Positions 8,217-17,943 of a stretch of 64,000 nucleotides of DNA are shown piece after piece. The position numbers and the translations under genes were made by a program. Under the pieces are notes generated by a model that was not told the DNA's origin, did no database searches, and saw nothing but the letters and a program-made list of their open reading frames with translations. The stretch spans positions 1,364,001 through 1,428,000 of the forward strand of contig NZ_CP129964.1 in assembly GCF_030503675.1 (NCBI RefSeq). Reading direction: 5' to 3'. Each line of letters begins with the position of its first letter. The stretch's first letter is position 1. The stretch is from Lutimonas zeaxanthinifaciens (GTDB lineage Bacteria; Bacteroidota; Bacteroidia; Flavobacteriales; Flavobacteriaceae).

Positions 8217-9308
8217 TTGAAGATTCTCGACAGATACATACTCAGAAAATATTTTACTTCTTTTATTTTCACCTTACTGATCTTAATTCCGATAGCGATG
8301 GCCATTGACGTGGCTGAGAAAGTAGGAAAATTTTTGAAAGCAGAGGACCTTACCATCGATGAGATCATCAATGATTATTATGTCAATTTTATTATAAACT
8401 ACGGAAATACATTTATGCCACTGGCGCTGTTTATTTCTGTGATCATGTTTACTTCTAAATTATCCAATAACTCTGAGATTATTGCCATCCATAGTTCAGG
8501 TGTATCTTTTAAAAGGTTTTTGCAACCCTATTTGATAGGGGCAACCATCATAACGGTTATTTCGCTGTATACGAATCATTTTGTTGTTCCTGATTCAAAT
8601 AAAACCCTTGAGAAGTTTGAGGAGGACTACCTTCGTTCCATTTATAAGAAGAAAACCAAAAGTTCTGTCAGTAAGGTAAGTTTACAGTTGAGTAAGGATG
8701 ATTATGTATATTTTGGGTATTTTAATTTTAAATCGAAAAACGGCTATAATTTTTCTTATGAACATTTTGAAGGGAACAAACTAGTGTACAAGATCATTTC
8801 CCAGAATATTAGATGGAATGAGAAGGACAGTACGTACAGATTAAGTACATACAGAAAACGATTTGTCGGGGAGCATAAGGATAGTCTTGACAACGGCAGT
8901 TTTATGGATACTGTTTTTAATTTTACACCGAAGGACCTCTTGTATGTGGATTATCTCGCCCGGGAAATGCCATCGCAAAGCCTGAGCAAGCATATTAAGC
9001 AGTCTGAAAACCGAGGTGTAAAAAATTTAAATAATTATAAGGTAGAACTTTATAAAAGAACAAGTTTGCCAATATCTTCTTTTGTGCTCACCATAATTGC
9101 AGTTACCCTTGCTTCGAAAAAGCGTAGAGGAGGAATTGGTTTTAACCTGGCAGCCGGAATTAGCCTGATGTTCCTTTATGTGTTCTTTATGAAGGTGTCA
9201 GAGGTCCTGGGATCCACTGCTGAATCCATTCCGTTATTGATGGTCTGGATACCCAATATAATATTCGGAATAATTGCTGCAATTCTTTATTTCAATGCCA
9301 ACAAATAA
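8217..9308 (+). CDS. LptF/LptG-family permease (YjgP/YjgQ)
   Basis: A 363-residue inner-membrane protein with about six transmembrane segments, two or three at each end flanking a large periplasmic domain. This is the layout of the LptF/LptG permeases that extract lipopolysaccharide from the inner membrane with the LptB ATPase. The N-terminus LKILDRYILRKYF is the standard family start and can only be read from TTG 8217: a stop codon (8212-8214) lies just upstream in frame and the first internal Met is well inside the first membrane segment. The 3' end overlaps the EamA gene by 14 bases. Whether it is the F or G paralogue cannot be told here. Confidence 0.9.
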   Translation: MKILDRYILRKYFTSFIFTLLILIPIAMAIDVAEKVGKFLKAEDLTIDEIINDYYVNFIINYGNTFMPLALFISVIMFTSKLSNNSEIIAIHSSGVSFKRFLQPYLIGATIITVISLYTNHFVVPDSNKTLEKFEEDYLRSIYKKKTKSSVSKVSLQLSKDDYVYFGYFNFKSKNGYNFSYEHFEGNKLVYKIISQNIRWNEKDSTYRLSTYRKRFVGEHKDSLDNGSFMDTVFNFTPKDLLYVDYLAREMPSQSLSKHIKQSENRGVKNLNNYKVELYKRTSLPISSFVLTIIAVTLASKKRRGGIGFNLAAGISLMFLYVFFMKVSEVLGSTAESIPLLMVWIPNIIFGIIAAILYFNANK

Positions 9309-10197
9309 ACTTAAGAATCAACTTCATCTGCACTTTATCGTCTTCATATGGGGATTTACGGCAATTCTCGGGGCCTTGATCTCGATAGATGCCATTCCCC
9401 TGGTCTGGTTTAGGGTTTTTATGGCCTCGGCAGCATTATTTATTTTTCAAAAAGTAAGAGGAATTCCATTTAATGAAGGCTGGGGAGACTTGTTCAAATT
9501 TCTACTGGGAGGAATCCTTGTTGCCCTTCATTGGGTTACCTTTTTTCATGCGATTAAGATCTCTACAATTTCAACCACGCTGATTACCCTGTCTTCAAGT
9601 GCCTTTTTTGTGGTCATTATTAAACCTTTTTTTGAACGTAAAAAAATTGAAGTTTATGAGTTGATACTCGCTGTATTGACCATATTGGGTTTTGTCATTA
9701 TATTTAGAAGCGAACAACTTTATACGGAAGGGATTCTGGTGGCACTGGCATCAGCCGTTTTGGTCGCTTTATTTTCGGTTTATAACAGTAAACTGATAAC
9801 AAATTATTCTGGAAGCAAAATCGCATTCTACGAACTTTTTTTTGCAGGTGTATTTCTGACTGTTGTACTTTTTTTTAAGAATGGTTTTTCTGCTGATTTT
9901 TTTATTTTAACAGGATCTGACTGGATGTATCTAACAATTTTGGCCGTTTTATGTACGGCATATCCTTTTGTGGTGGCGACTAACTTGTTAAAAAAAATGA
10001 GTCCGTTTACGATCGTTTTGACCAACAATCTTGAGCCTGTTTACGGAATTTTACTCGCATTGGTACTCTTTGGGGATAAAGAACGCCTGAGTGCACCGTT
10101 TTATATTGGGGGGCTTATCATTTTTAGTTCGGTTCTGATTAACGGGATTGTCAAAAGCACAAAATTTAAGGGAAGATTAAAATCTGAGGACAGATAG
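9295..10197 (+). CDS. EamA-family drug/metabolite transporter
   Basis: A 300-residue protein with ten predicted hydrophobic segments arranged as two EamA repeats, the 10-TMS DMT superfamily pattern. Substrate is unknown; family members export amino acids, sugars or nucleobases. ATG 9295 is chosen because it gives a short positively charged N-terminus before the first membrane segment. An in-frame TTG at 9274 is less likely. It overlaps the end of the lptG-like gene by 14 bases, implying translational coupling. Confidence 0.88.
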   Translation: MPTNKLKNQLHLHFIVFIWGFTAILGALISIDAIPLVWFRVFMASAALFIFQKVRGIPFNEGWGDLFKFLLGGILVALHWVTFFHAIKISTISTTLITLSSSAFFVVIIKPFFERKKIEVYELILAVLTILGFVIIFRSEQLYTEGILVALASAVLVALFSVYNSKLITNYSGSKIAFYELFFAGVFLTVVLFFKNGFSADFFILTGSDWMYLTILAVLCTAYPFVVATNLLKKMSPFTIVLTNNLEPVYGILLALVLFGDKERLSAPFYIGGLIIFSSVLINGIVKSTKFKGRLKSEDR

Positions 10198-10211
10198 TAA
10201 CACAAAGTTTA

Positions 10212-10219
10212 TATATTTG
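10212..10219 (+). promoter_or_regulatory. Candidate -7 promoter element for accA
   Basis: TATATTTG fits TAnnTTTG and lies 34 bases before the accA ATG, in the gap after the EamA gene. No -33 TTG at 19-base spacing is visible. Confidence 0.5.
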
Positions 10220-10253
10220 TAGCCTAAGTTTAACTTGAATCAAAGCATCAAAA

Positions 10254-11207
10254 ATGGAATATCTGGATTTTGAATTACCAATTAAGGAGTTGGAAGATCA
10301 GCTTGATAAATGCAAGATTATAGGAGAGGAGAGCGATGTAGACGTAACGGAAACCTGTCAACAGATAGAATCTAAATTAGAAGCTACACGTAAAGAAATA
10401 TTTAAAAATTTAACTGCCTGGCAGCGGGTTCAATTGTCAAGACATCCTAACAGGCCGTATACCCTGGATTTTATAAAAGCCCTTACGAAGGGTACATTCA
10501 TGGAACTGCATGGCGACAGAACCGTGAAGGATGATAAAGCCATGGTAGGAGGACTAGGGAAAATAGGGGATCAGTCTTATATGTTTATAGGTCAGCAAAA
10601 AGGTTATAACACAAAAACCAGACAGTACCGTAATTTTGGAATGTCTAATCCGGAAGGGTACAGAAAGGCTTTGAGGCTAATGAAAATGGCTGAAAAATTT
10701 GGGATTCCGGTTGTCACCCTTATTGACACTCCAGGTGCATACCCAGGGCTGGAAGCAGAGGAAAGAGGCCAGGGGGAGGCTATTGCCAGAAACATATTTG
10801 AAATGACAAGATTAAAAACGCCGATTATTTCGATCATCATCGGAGAAGGAGCTTCAGGTGGTGCTGTTGGAATTGGTGTTGGGGATAAGGTTTTAATGCT
10901 CGAGAATACCTGGTATACTGTAATTTCCCCGGAATCATGTTCCTCAATTTTATGGAGGAGCTGGGAATATAAAGAAGTGGCTGCAGAATCATTGAAACTT
11001 ACAGCCAAAGATATGAATCGTCAAAAATTAATTGACGGGATCATTAGAGAACCTTTGGGAGGAGCTCATACAGATCGTGAAAAAACGTACAAATCGGTTG
11101 AAATGGCCATTAAAAAGGCGTTTAAAGAGTTGGAAAATCTGAGCCCGGAGAAACTCGTGAAACAACGCATGGAAAAATACGCCAACATGGGAGTTTTTAA
11201 GGGTTAG
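10254..11207 (+). CDS. accA: Acetyl-CoA carboxylase carboxyltransferase subunit alpha
   Basis: A 317-residue protein that, with AccD, moves the carboxyl group from biotin to acetyl-CoA to make malonyl-CoA in the first step of fatty acid synthesis. Family blocks seen include an N-terminal helical region, [27 protein letters not shown] and GEGASGGA, the crotonase-fold oxyanion segment. Length matches the E. coli protein (about 319). It is a single gene with its own promoter-like element and a strong terminator downstream. Confidence 0.97.
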   Translation: MEYLDFELPIKELEDQLDKCKIIGEESDVDVTETCQQIESKLEATRKEIFKNLTAWQRVQLSRHPNRPYTLDFIKALTKGTFMELHGDRTVKDDKAMVGGLGKIGDQSYMFIGQQKGYNTKTRQYRNFGMSNPEGYRKALRLMKMAEKFGIPVVTLIDTPGAYPGLEAEERGQGEAIARNIFEMTRLKTPIISIIIGEGASGGAVGIGVGDKVLMLENTWYTVISPESCSSILWRSWEYKEVAAESLKLTAKDMNRQKLIDGIIREPLGGAHTDREKTYKSVEMAIKKAFKELENLSPEKLVKQRMEKYANMGVFKG

Positions 11208-11241
11208 CAGGCCCTTTTAGGAAAGTCCTTTAAAGAATTAG

Positions 11242-11268
11242 AATCCCGGATTTATTCCGGGATTTTTT
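11242..11268 (+). terminator. Intrinsic terminator after accA
   Basis: AATCCCGGA (11242-11250), loop TTTA, TCCGGGATT (11256-11264) and a T run. A strong GC-rich stem 34 bases after the accA stop. Confidence 0.88.
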
Positions 11269-11356
11269 GTTTTAGATTATTTCTTGTTTTTATTCTCATT
11301 AAGATTCTCCTTATAATTTGAATGATTTTGGCTAAATTTATATAAAGAATGGGCGT

Positions 11357-12862
11357 ATGAAAATTCTTTCCGCAGAACAGCTTTACCTGACTGATCAGGC
11401 CACAATTACAAATCTTCCTATATCATCTGTTGATTTAATGGAAAAGGCCGCAACCCAATGTTTTGACTGGGTAATTCAAAACTACTTCGATAAGGACCTT
11501 ACTTTTCATATATGTTGTGGAATAGGTAATAATGGAGGAGATGGACTCGTTCTTTCCAGGCTGCTCAACCAGCACGGATATACGGTTCATACTTATATTA
11601 TTTGTTTTTCTGAAAAAAGAAGTCAGGATTTCCAGATAAACTTAAACAGACTTGAGGACCTGAATGTGTCTGTTAAAGAAATCAGATCCGGCGATTCATA
11701 CCCTGAATTTGCTGAAAAAGATGTAGTTATTGACGCTATTTTTGGGATTGGACTAAAAAGACCAGCGGAAGGTTTTGTTGCCGATTTAATCGGACATATC
11801 AATAACTCCGAGGCTTCAGTCATTTCAATTGATCTACCTTCCGGCCTTTTTTCGGACAGGCCCAACGGTTCTTCGAATCATATCATAAAGGCTTTATATA
11901 CACTTAGTTTTCAGACGCCAAAACTAGCATTTCTTTTACCGGAAAATCATCAGTTTGTTGGCAAATGGATCATCCTGGATATTGGCCTGGATCAGAAATA
12001 TATAGACAGATTAGAAAGTAAGAAGATATTTGTTGACTTTGAACAGATTCAATCAATAATAAGAAAGAGAAGCACATTTTCGCATAAAGGAACCTATGGT
12101 CACAGTTTGATCATAGGAGGAAGTTTTGGAAAAATTGGGGCAATGGTCCTGGCGGCAAAGGCGGCACTTAAATCCGGTTCCGGACTGGTAACTGCCTATA
12201 TTCCAAAATGTGGATATCACACACTTCAAACAGCTGTTCCAGAAGCTATGGTAGAGGTTGATGACGAGAAACTCATACAGTTTTTCAATGTGAAAACAAA
12301 GGCTACCGCCATCGGAATAGGCCCGGGACTCGGAAGAAATTCAAAAACCAGAAAAGGATTTGTAGAATTCCTTTTAAAATGCAGTACTCCTCTGATAATT
12401 GACGCAGATGGATTAAATATGATCTCTGAATATGACGATTTGTTGGGCATTATTCCAAAGGGCAGCATCCTTACACCGCATCCAAAAGAGTTTGAAAGAC
12501 TTGCGGGAACGTGGAAAGATGATTATGAAAAACTTGAAAAACAGTTGAAATTATCCAAAACCCTTGATTCGGTTGTTGTCTTGAAGGGAGCCTACACGAC
12601 AATTGCTCACCAGGGAAACCTGTATTTTAACAGTACTGGAAATCCCGGATTGGCTACTGCCGGTAGTGGGGATGTTCTTACCGGTATGATAACAGCATTT
12701 AGGGCCCAAGGTTATGATCCTGTTGAGGCCTCACTACTTGGAGTTTATCTTCATGGCATCTCCGCAGATATTGCCATCGAAGGAAAGGAATCTGTTGAGT
12801 CCATGACCGCTGTGGATTGTATAAGTCATTTAGGAGAAGCTTTTAAAGAGGTCCATTCCTAA
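11357..12862 (+). CDS. nnr: Bifunctional NAD(P)H-hydrate epimerase/dehydratase Nnr
   Basis: A 501-residue fusion repairing hydrated NAD(P)H. The N-terminal YjeF_N epimerase domain (about residues 1-215) carries GNNGGDG at 57-63. The C-terminal ribokinase-fold ADP-dependent dehydratase (about 225-500) carries the GSGD motif at 436-439 within a GSGDVLTGMI block. Length matches the E. coli fusion. It stands alone between the accA terminator and a small lipoprotein gene 43 bases downstream. Confidence 0.95.
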   Translation: MKILSAEQLYLTDQATITNLPISSVDLMEKAATQCFDWVIQNYFDKDLTFHICCGIGNNGGDGLVLSRLLNQHGYTVHTYIICFSEKRSQDFQINLNRLEDLNVSVKEIRSGDSYPEFAEKDVVIDAIFGIGLKRPAEGFVADLIGHINNSEASVISIDLPSGLFSDRPNGSSNHIIKALYTLSFQTPKLAFLLPENHQFVGKWIILDIGLDQKYIDRLESKKIFVDFEQIQSIIRKRSTFSHKGTYGHSLIIGGSFGKIGAMVLAAKAALKSGSGLVTAYIPKCGYHTLQTAVPEAMVEVDDEKLIQFFNVKTKATAIGIGPGLGRNSKTRKGFVEFLLKCSTPLIIDADGLNMISEYDDLLGIIPKGSILTPHPKEFERLAGTWKDDYEKLEKQLKLSKTLDSVVVLKGAYTTIAHQGNLYFNSTGNPGLATAGSGDVLTGMITAFRAQGYDPVEASLLGVYLHGISADIAIEGKESVESMTAVDCISHLGEAFKEVHS

Positions 12863-12905
12863 ATGGTTGGCATTGATTTTGCGGTTATATAGGAAAAGAA
12901 TTCAA

Positions 12906-13325
12906 ATGAAGATAGATATACGTATCGTTGCAGTATTGCTTATCGGGGTTATATTTGCGATGTCATGCAAGTCGAAGGATATTCAAAAAGACGGTATAAC
13001 TGCAGTTAATGAATCCGAGCGGGATACTATTGTTATTGAAAATAAAGAACTTGAATATGAGATCATCATTATTGATTATGGGTTTGATTCCTGGCTTGCA
13101 ACTCAGCGCCCAATGGAGTATTATACCCAGCCTACGCTTGAAAGTAAAAACCTGTTTTGGGTTACTACCTACAATCAAAGGGTACTGCGTCCGGATCTGT
13201 ACAACCCGGATTTATACATGAGGACTATTGATTACGATCCCAAAATTGATTATGGAATGGAAGTCAACTACCTCTTATATAAATATCTGGAATTCTTTCA
13301 GAAAAAGTACAAACAGAAATTATAG
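12906..13325 (+). CDS. Small lipoprotein, resembles DUF6146 family
   Basis: A 139-residue protein with an N-terminal signal segment ending in a lipobox (FAMSCKS), so a predicted lipoprotein. The mature part has an acidic linker, then a compact domain rich in aromatic residues (DYGFDSWL, RPMEYYTQ, YNPDLYM) ending in a basic helix. The pattern is one I associate with DUF6146, a Bacteroidota family of unknown function, but this is from memory of the motif. ATG 12906 is chosen over an upstream in-frame TTG at 12867 because it starts the signal peptide. Function unknown. Confidence 0.75.
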   Translation: MKIDIRIVAVLLIGVIFAMSCKSKDIQKDGITAVNESERDTIVIENKELEYEIIIIDYGFDSWLATQRPMEYYTQPTLESKNLFWVTTYNQRVLRPDLYNPDLYMRTIDYDPKIDYGMEVNYLLYKYLEFFQKKYKQKL

Positions 13326-13371
13326 CCTTTAGGTATGTCAATCCTTAATTCATAAGCACGAGTTTATTCCT

Positions 13372-14031
13372 TTATGATTTTTTTAAATCAATAAGAATAG
13401 AGAAAGTCTTGTTGATGTCTTCTTCTTTAACGACCAGTGTTATTTCATGGGTGGTGGATATCACCTCCTGAACCGGAATGTTTGCCCAGGCCAACTGCTT
13501 AAGAATGAAGTAGTAAATACCGGATTGTTCAAGATTCTTTTTAGGTAGTTTAATGGTTATCGAGGCGAGTTTAGACATGGAATTGATCAATTCCTCTTCC
13601 TTGAAAATTTCATCGATATCATCTTTTAAATTTGCACTGATCACAATATTGGTTTCGAAAATCCCTTGTGATACGGTAAAAAAAGACTCTCTATTGTCCC
13701 CAATCTTAGCAAAGATCTTAGAGATATGACGGTAAAGTGACGGTGAGTTTTTATAAGTATAATCAAACAGATCAGAACGCACGATGAAATCACCCAGTTT
13801 CAGCGAAAGAGATTTTATGTTTTTTCTGATCTTTAGAATTTCAAGAGGTGACATTCTGTTAATAGACATCATAATGGCACCTGATTTGACCTCTTTTCCG
13901 AGAGATTCTTCAACTTCAGGCTGTATCAGTCGCGCCAGGGAAGACACATTGATTAATTTGTCCTGCATCGCCTCTTCGATAAAGGGAGTTCTGTGAATGA
14001 TGGTCTCTACGGTCTCTTGAATCGTTTTCAT
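13372..14031 (-). CDS. ACT-like conserved protein divergent from lysC
   Basis: A 219-residue cytoplasmic protein of unknown function. The C-terminal third has the look of an ACT regulatory domain (SITIKLPK, then LKQLAWANIPVQEVISTTHE and ITLVVKEED), as in the tail of aspartate kinases. The N-terminal half is helical, with no catalytic motif I recognise. It is transcribed divergently from the aspartate kinase gene across a 99-base AT-rich gap. An amino-acid-sensing regulator role is inferred from domain resemblance and position only. Confidence 0.75.
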   Translation of the reverse strand: MKTIQETVETIIHRTPFIEEAMQDKLINVSSLARLIQPEVEESLGKEVKSGAIMMSINRMSPLEILKIRKNIKSLSLKLGDFIVRSDLFDYTYKNSPSLYRHISKIFAKIGDNRESFFTVSQGIFETNIVISANLKDDIDEIFKEEELINSMSKLASITIKLPKKNLEQSGIYYFILKQLAWANIPVQEVISTTHEITLVVKEEDINKTFSILIDLKKS

Positions 14032-14130
14032 TGTTAAAATTTGAACAAAATGTTATAATATGTAAATATATTATAAAAATTTTACCGCAATATTCTTTTT
14101 ATAAATATTTGCGTAAAAATTAAGAGAGTC

Positions 14131-15465
14131 ATGCTTGTATTAAAATTTGGAGGAACATCCGTAGGATCGGTAGAAAATTTCAGAAAGGTTGCGGAAATAG
14201 TCAGGAACACCCGAGGGGATAAAATCGTGGTATTATCGGCAATGTCGGGCGTAACAAACACCTTGGTGCAAATAACAGATTTATTGGAACAGGGTCAAAG
14301 TGAAAATGCTCTGGAACTGATCAACGGGTTAAATCAAAAATACCTGGACGTTGCACGTGAATTATTAGATTCTGATGAGGCTTATTACAAAGCACAAGTA
14401 GTTTTGAAGAAGCATCATCAGACCTTGTTAACGATGACTTCAGAAGAATTCAATTCAGATCAGGAAAAAATTGTTCTGGCTCAGGGAGAATTGGTTTCGA
14501 CGAACTTGTTTCAGTTGTACCTGGAAGATATCGAGGAAGATTCTGTTTTGTTATCAGCCCTGGATTTTATGTCAATAGACAAACACGGAGAGCCGAAAAC
14601 TCAAGTGATTAGGGAAAGGCTGGGGAAAATATTATCAAATTACCAGTCTTCGATATTTATTACTCAAGGATTTATTTGCAGGAATGCCAATTTACAGATC
14701 GATAACCTTAAAAGAGGAGGAAGTGATTACAGTGCTTCACTTATCGGAGCTGCTGTTGGGGCGGAACAAATTCAAATTTGGACAGATATTGATGGAATGC
14801 ATAATAATGATCCACGGTATGTGGATTCGACATTTTCAGTGAGTGAAATGTCGTTTGCGGAAGCTGCGGAGCTCGCTTATTTTGGAGCAAAAATCTTGCA
14901 TCCCCAAAGCATCATCCCCGCTCAGGAAAACAATATTCCTGTTCTGCTCCTCAATACCTTTAAGCCTGATTCAAAAGGAACCTTAATTCACAACAAAGCC
15001 TCGGTAAGGAAAATCAGAGCTATAGCTGCCAAGGATAATATTACGGCCATCAAAATTAAATCATACCGCATGTTAATGGCATATGGTTTTCTGAAAAAGG
15101 TGTTTGAAGTCTTCGAAGCCCATAAAACTTCAATAGATATGATTACTACTTCTGAAGTTGCTGTTTCACTTACCATAGACAATACCGAAAAGCTGGACGT
15201 GATTACGAATGATTTGCAGGGATTCGGAAATATTGAGGTAGATACCGATTTGAGCATTATATGCATAGCCGGTGATATTGCTCAGAATAAAAAAGGAATC
15301 ACATCAGCCATCTTTGAGGGCCTGAAAGACGTTCCGATCAGAATGATTTCTTACGGGGGAAGTAATTATAACCTTTCATTCCTGGTAAAAACCTCAGATA
15401 AGATAGCTGTATTGAATCTTCTCAATGAAAGTTTGTTCCCGGAACTGGCTGCCGCGCATGCCTAA
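14131..15465 (+). CDS. lysC: Aspartate kinase, monofunctional
   Basis: A 444-residue aspartokinase, first step of lysine, threonine and methionine synthesis. The N-terminus LVLKFGGTSVGS is the diagnostic kinase motif. The amino-acid kinase fold with RGGSDYSA and DIDGMHNNDPR spans about residues 1-270, and two ACT domains fill the C-terminus. No homoserine dehydrogenase domain is present. A divergent ACT-like gene lies upstream and a two-way terminator follows. Confidence 0.94.
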   Translation: MLVLKFGGTSVGSVENFRKVAEIVRNTRGDKIVVLSAMSGVTNTLVQITDLLEQGQSENALELINGLNQKYLDVARELLDSDEAYYKAQVVLKKHHQTLLTMTSEEFNSDQEKIVLAQGELVSTNLFQLYLEDIEEDSVLLSALDFMSIDKHGEPKTQVIRERLGKILSNYQSSIFITQGFICRNANLQIDNLKRGGSDYSASLIGAAVGAEQIQIWTDIDGMHNNDPRYVDSTFSVSEMSFAEAAELAYFGAKILHPQSIIPAQENNIPVLLLNTFKPDSKGTLIHNKASVRKIRAIAAKDNITAIKIKSYRMLMAYGFLKKVFEVFEAHKTSIDMITTSEVAVSLTIDNTEKLDVITNDLQGFGNIEVDTDLSIICIAGDIAQNKKGITSAIFEGLKDVPIRMISYGGSNYNLSFLVKTSDKIAVLNLLNESLFPELAAAHA

Positions 15466-15472
15466 AGGAATA

Positions 15473-15505
15473 AAAAAAGCCATCAAAATTTTGATGGCTT
15501 TTTTT
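15473..15505. terminator. Two-way terminator between lysC and the DUF3276 gene
   Basis: A perfect inverted repeat AAAAAAGCCATCAAAA / TTTTGATGGCTTTTTT with A and T runs on the outer sides. It lies between convergent genes and can stop transcripts from both directions. Confidence 0.9.
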
Positions 15506-15506
15506 A

Positions 15507-15890
15507 TTAAATATCTTCAAAGTTAACGTCAGTAAAACTGTCTGTTGAAGCGTTCTTAACTTCTGATCCGTTAATATCTTCGCCGTTTATTTTGTGGTAA
15601 TCTTTTTGGTGACGTTCACTTATCACTTCTTTACCTTTTTCATCAACGATAAATGAAGTTGCTTTATTCAGAATTTCGGAGAATTCACTAAAGTCTTCTT
15701 TATACAAATAAATTTTATGTTTTTTGTAATGGAATGATCCGTCATCATGTGTAAATTTCTTACTCTCAGTGATGGTTAGATAGTAATCTCCGGCTTTTGT
15801 TTCTCTCACATCAAAAAAATAGGTTCTTCTACCTGCTCTTAATACCTGAGAGAAAATCTCTTCCTGTTCCATAAACCCTTTATCGTCCAT
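15507..15890 (-). CDS. DUF3276 (PUR-domain) protein
   Basis: A 127-residue protein with a single PUR-like repeat (RAGRRTYFFDVRETKAGDYYL, read in two parts, and FHYKKHKIYLYKEDF) and an acidic tail. DUF3276/PUR-alpha-like proteins of Bacteroidota and spirochaetes bind single-stranded nucleic acid in structural studies of relatives; the cellular role is unknown. Two Met starts (residues 1 and 7) are possible. It has a well-formed promoter upstream and shares a two-way terminator with lysC. Confidence 0.9.
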   Translation of the reverse strand: MDDKGFMEQEEIFSQVLRAGRRTYFFDVRETKAGDYYLTITESKKFTHDDGSFHYKKHKIYLYKEDFSEFSEILNKATSFIVDEKGKEVISERHQKDYHKINGEDINGSEVKNASTDSFTDVNFEDI

Positions 15891-15931
15891 ATTAACTTTC
15901 TATTAAATTAAAATTCATACAATTGTTGAGA

Positions 15932-15961
15932 CAAATCTATAAAAATATATAACGTATGCAA
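15932..15961 (-). promoter_or_regulatory. Bacteroidota-type promoter for the DUF3276 gene
   Basis: On the minus strand TTG (15961-15959), a 19-base spacer, then TAGATTTG (15939-15932). This matches both the -33 TTG and -7 TAnnTTTG elements at ideal spacing, the best-formed promoter in the window. It lies 42 bases before the start codon. Confidence 0.75.
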
Positions 15962-15993
15962 CAATTATTTTATTCCATTTATCAGCAGAAAAC

Positions 15994-17757
15994 TTAGGAA
16001 TCTGTTAACTTTTCTTCAAGTTGTTGATTATAAATGTCTTGATAATAGCCTTCCTGTACCATCAATTCATCATGTGTTCCGGATTGAACGATCCTTCCTT
16101 CTTCCAACACAATAATCTGGTCCGCATTTTTAACAGAAGATGCTCTGTGACTAATGATTAATGTTGTTTTTCCCTGTGTTGCTTCAGCGAGGTTTTGAAG
16201 TATGATTTCTTCAGTTTCTGTATCTACGGCAGACAGGCAATCATCGAAGATCAGAATTTCCGGATTAGAAATCAAGGCCCTGGCAATAGAAACCCTTTGT
16301 TTCTGTCCACCTGAAAGTGTTACGCCGCGTTCTCCAACCAGAGTTTCAAATTTCTGGCTAAAATTCATAATGTTGTCGTAGATATAAGCTGATTTGGCAG
16401 CCTTCTCAATCTGTTCTGTTGAAGCATTTTCATCCCCAATTCTAATATTGTCAGCGATTGTATCTGAAAACAAAAAGGCATCCTGAGGAACAAATCCAAT
16501 GCTTTCCCTGAGTGATGCCAGATTCAGATTCCTGATTGGTGTTCCGTCAACAAGGATTTCTCCCGAGTCTGCATCATATAACCGGGCAACCAATGCCGCT
16601 ATTGTTGATTTGCCTGAACCCGTTCTTCCCAGTATGGCAAGAGTTTTTCCCTGCTCAAGTTTAAAACTGATACTTTTTAGGGCTGTAATATGGGTATCCT
16701 CATATTCAAAGGTCACGTTCCTGAATTCAATTTCTCCTCTTATTTCTGAAGGTTTTTCAACAAGGTTCTTAATGCTTGGTTTCTGTTTTAGAAATTCATT
16801 GATCCTTTTTTGGGAAACTTCTGCCTGCTGAATTATCGAGGTTACCCAGCCAACAACCGCTACCGGCCAGGTGAGCATGTTAACATAAATGATAAATTCG
16901 GCAATGATACCTATATTTTGTATTTCACCATTGATATATTGCATCCCACCGATATATATTACAAGAATATTGCTGATTCCGATCAGTAAGATCATCAATG
17001 GGAAGAACAAAGCCTGCGCTTTGTAAAGTGAAATATTTTTATCCTTGCTGGTATTGGCAAGCACTGAGAAGGAGTTCGAAGTAAATCCTTCAATACTATA
17101 AGCTTTTACCACGTTGATCCCGGAAAATGTTTCCTGAGCGTTTGTCGTTAATTTGGAAAGGTATTGTTGTACGATATTACTCCGTCTGTTAATGATCCGG
17201 CTAAGAAAATAGATCGATACAGAGAGGATGGGTAGGGGCATTAGGGTATACAAGGTTAGGGTCTGATCAATGTTCCACATTTTTGTAATGGCTATGATAA
17301 AAAGAACCAGCATATTCATAGTATACATGATCGCAGGACCAAAATACATTCTTACTTTCCCAACATCTTCACTGATACGGTTCATGAGGTCACCTGTCCT
17401 GTTTCGCTTATAAAAATTAAGGGAAAGCATTTCATATTGATGGAAAATTTCATTTTTCAGATCAAATTCGATCAGTCTAGACATCACAATAAGAGTCTGT
17501 CTCATTAGAAATGTAAAAAAACCAGAAAGCAGGGCTGCACCAATAATGTAAAGGATGTTCAGGATCAGTTGTGATTTCACAATTTCAAGATCCGTGACTC
17601 TGTTATTGGTATAGTCTTCCACCACATTCAAGGATTCTTTGATCAATTGTGGAATCTGAAGCGCAAAAACTTTAGCCACTATCGTGATCAGAATCCCAAG
17701 AATAAGTCTTGCCCTGTATTTGTAGAAGAATTTATTTAGATAACGGAGTGCTTTCAT
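15994..17757 (-). CDS. ABC exporter, fused membrane and ATPase domains
   Basis: A 587-residue half-transporter with six membrane segments in residues 1-310 and a nucleotide-binding domain after about 335. Walker A GRTGSGKST is at residues 377-385, followed by the signature LSGGQKQR, Walker B ILIFDDCLSAVD and a switch histidine (IISHR). In this Walker B/D-loop stretch the usual catalytic Glu after the Asp appears as Asp (FDDCLS), as in one member of the heterodimeric MdlA/MdlB-type exporters. Substrate (lipid or drug) is unknown. It stands alone, divergent from nusB. Confidence 0.92.
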   Translation of the reverse strand: MKALRYLNKFFYKYRARLILGILITIVAKVFALQIPQLIKESLNVVEDYTNNRVTDLEIVKSQLILNILYIIGAALLSGFFTFLMRQTLIVMSRLIEFDLKNEIFHQYEMLSLNFYKRNRTGDLMNRISEDVGKVRMYFGPAIMYTMNMLVLFIIAITKMWNIDQTLTLYTLMPLPILSVSIYFLSRIINRRSNIVQQYLSKLTTNAQETFSGINVVKAYSIEGFTSNSFSVLANTSKDKNISLYKAQALFFPLMILLIGISNILVIYIGGMQYINGEIQNIGIIAEFIIYVNMLTWPVAVVGWVTSIIQQAEVSQKRINEFLKQKPSIKNLVEKPSEIRGEIEFRNVTFEYEDTHITALKSISFKLEQGKTLAILGRTGSGKSTIAALVARLYDADSGEILVDGTPIRNLNLASLRESIGFVPQDAFLFSDTIADNIRIGDENASTEQIEKAAKSAYIYDNIMNFSQKFETLVGERGVTLSGGQKQRVSIARALISNPEILIFDDCLSAVDTETEEIILQNLAEATQGKTTLIISHRASSVKNADQIIVLEEGRIVQSGTHDELMVQEGYYQDIYNQQLEEKLTDS

Positions 17758-17886
17758 GAATATAATAAGCCATTACGCGTAGGCGAAGATACATAAATAT
17801 TAAACGCATTTATTTTGCAGTTTTCATTCAAAACAAAATTTAACCTTTTCTTTAGATTTATAAAATATCGTTAGAAAAAAAATTGG

Positions 17887-17894
17887 TATTTTTG
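17887..17894 (+). promoter_or_regulatory. Candidate -7 promoter element for nusB
   Basis: TATTTTTG fits TAnnTTTG and lies 49 bases before the nusB ATG in an AT-rich divergent gap. No clear -33 element. Confidence 0.5.
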
Positions 17895-17943
17895 CCAGCA
17901 ATAAAATCTCAAATAATTTATTTGAATTACGATCTTTTTTGTC

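Noticed and set aside
10604-11008. 134-codon minus-strand frame opposite accA
   Set aside because: Entirely within accA and with no family resemblance.
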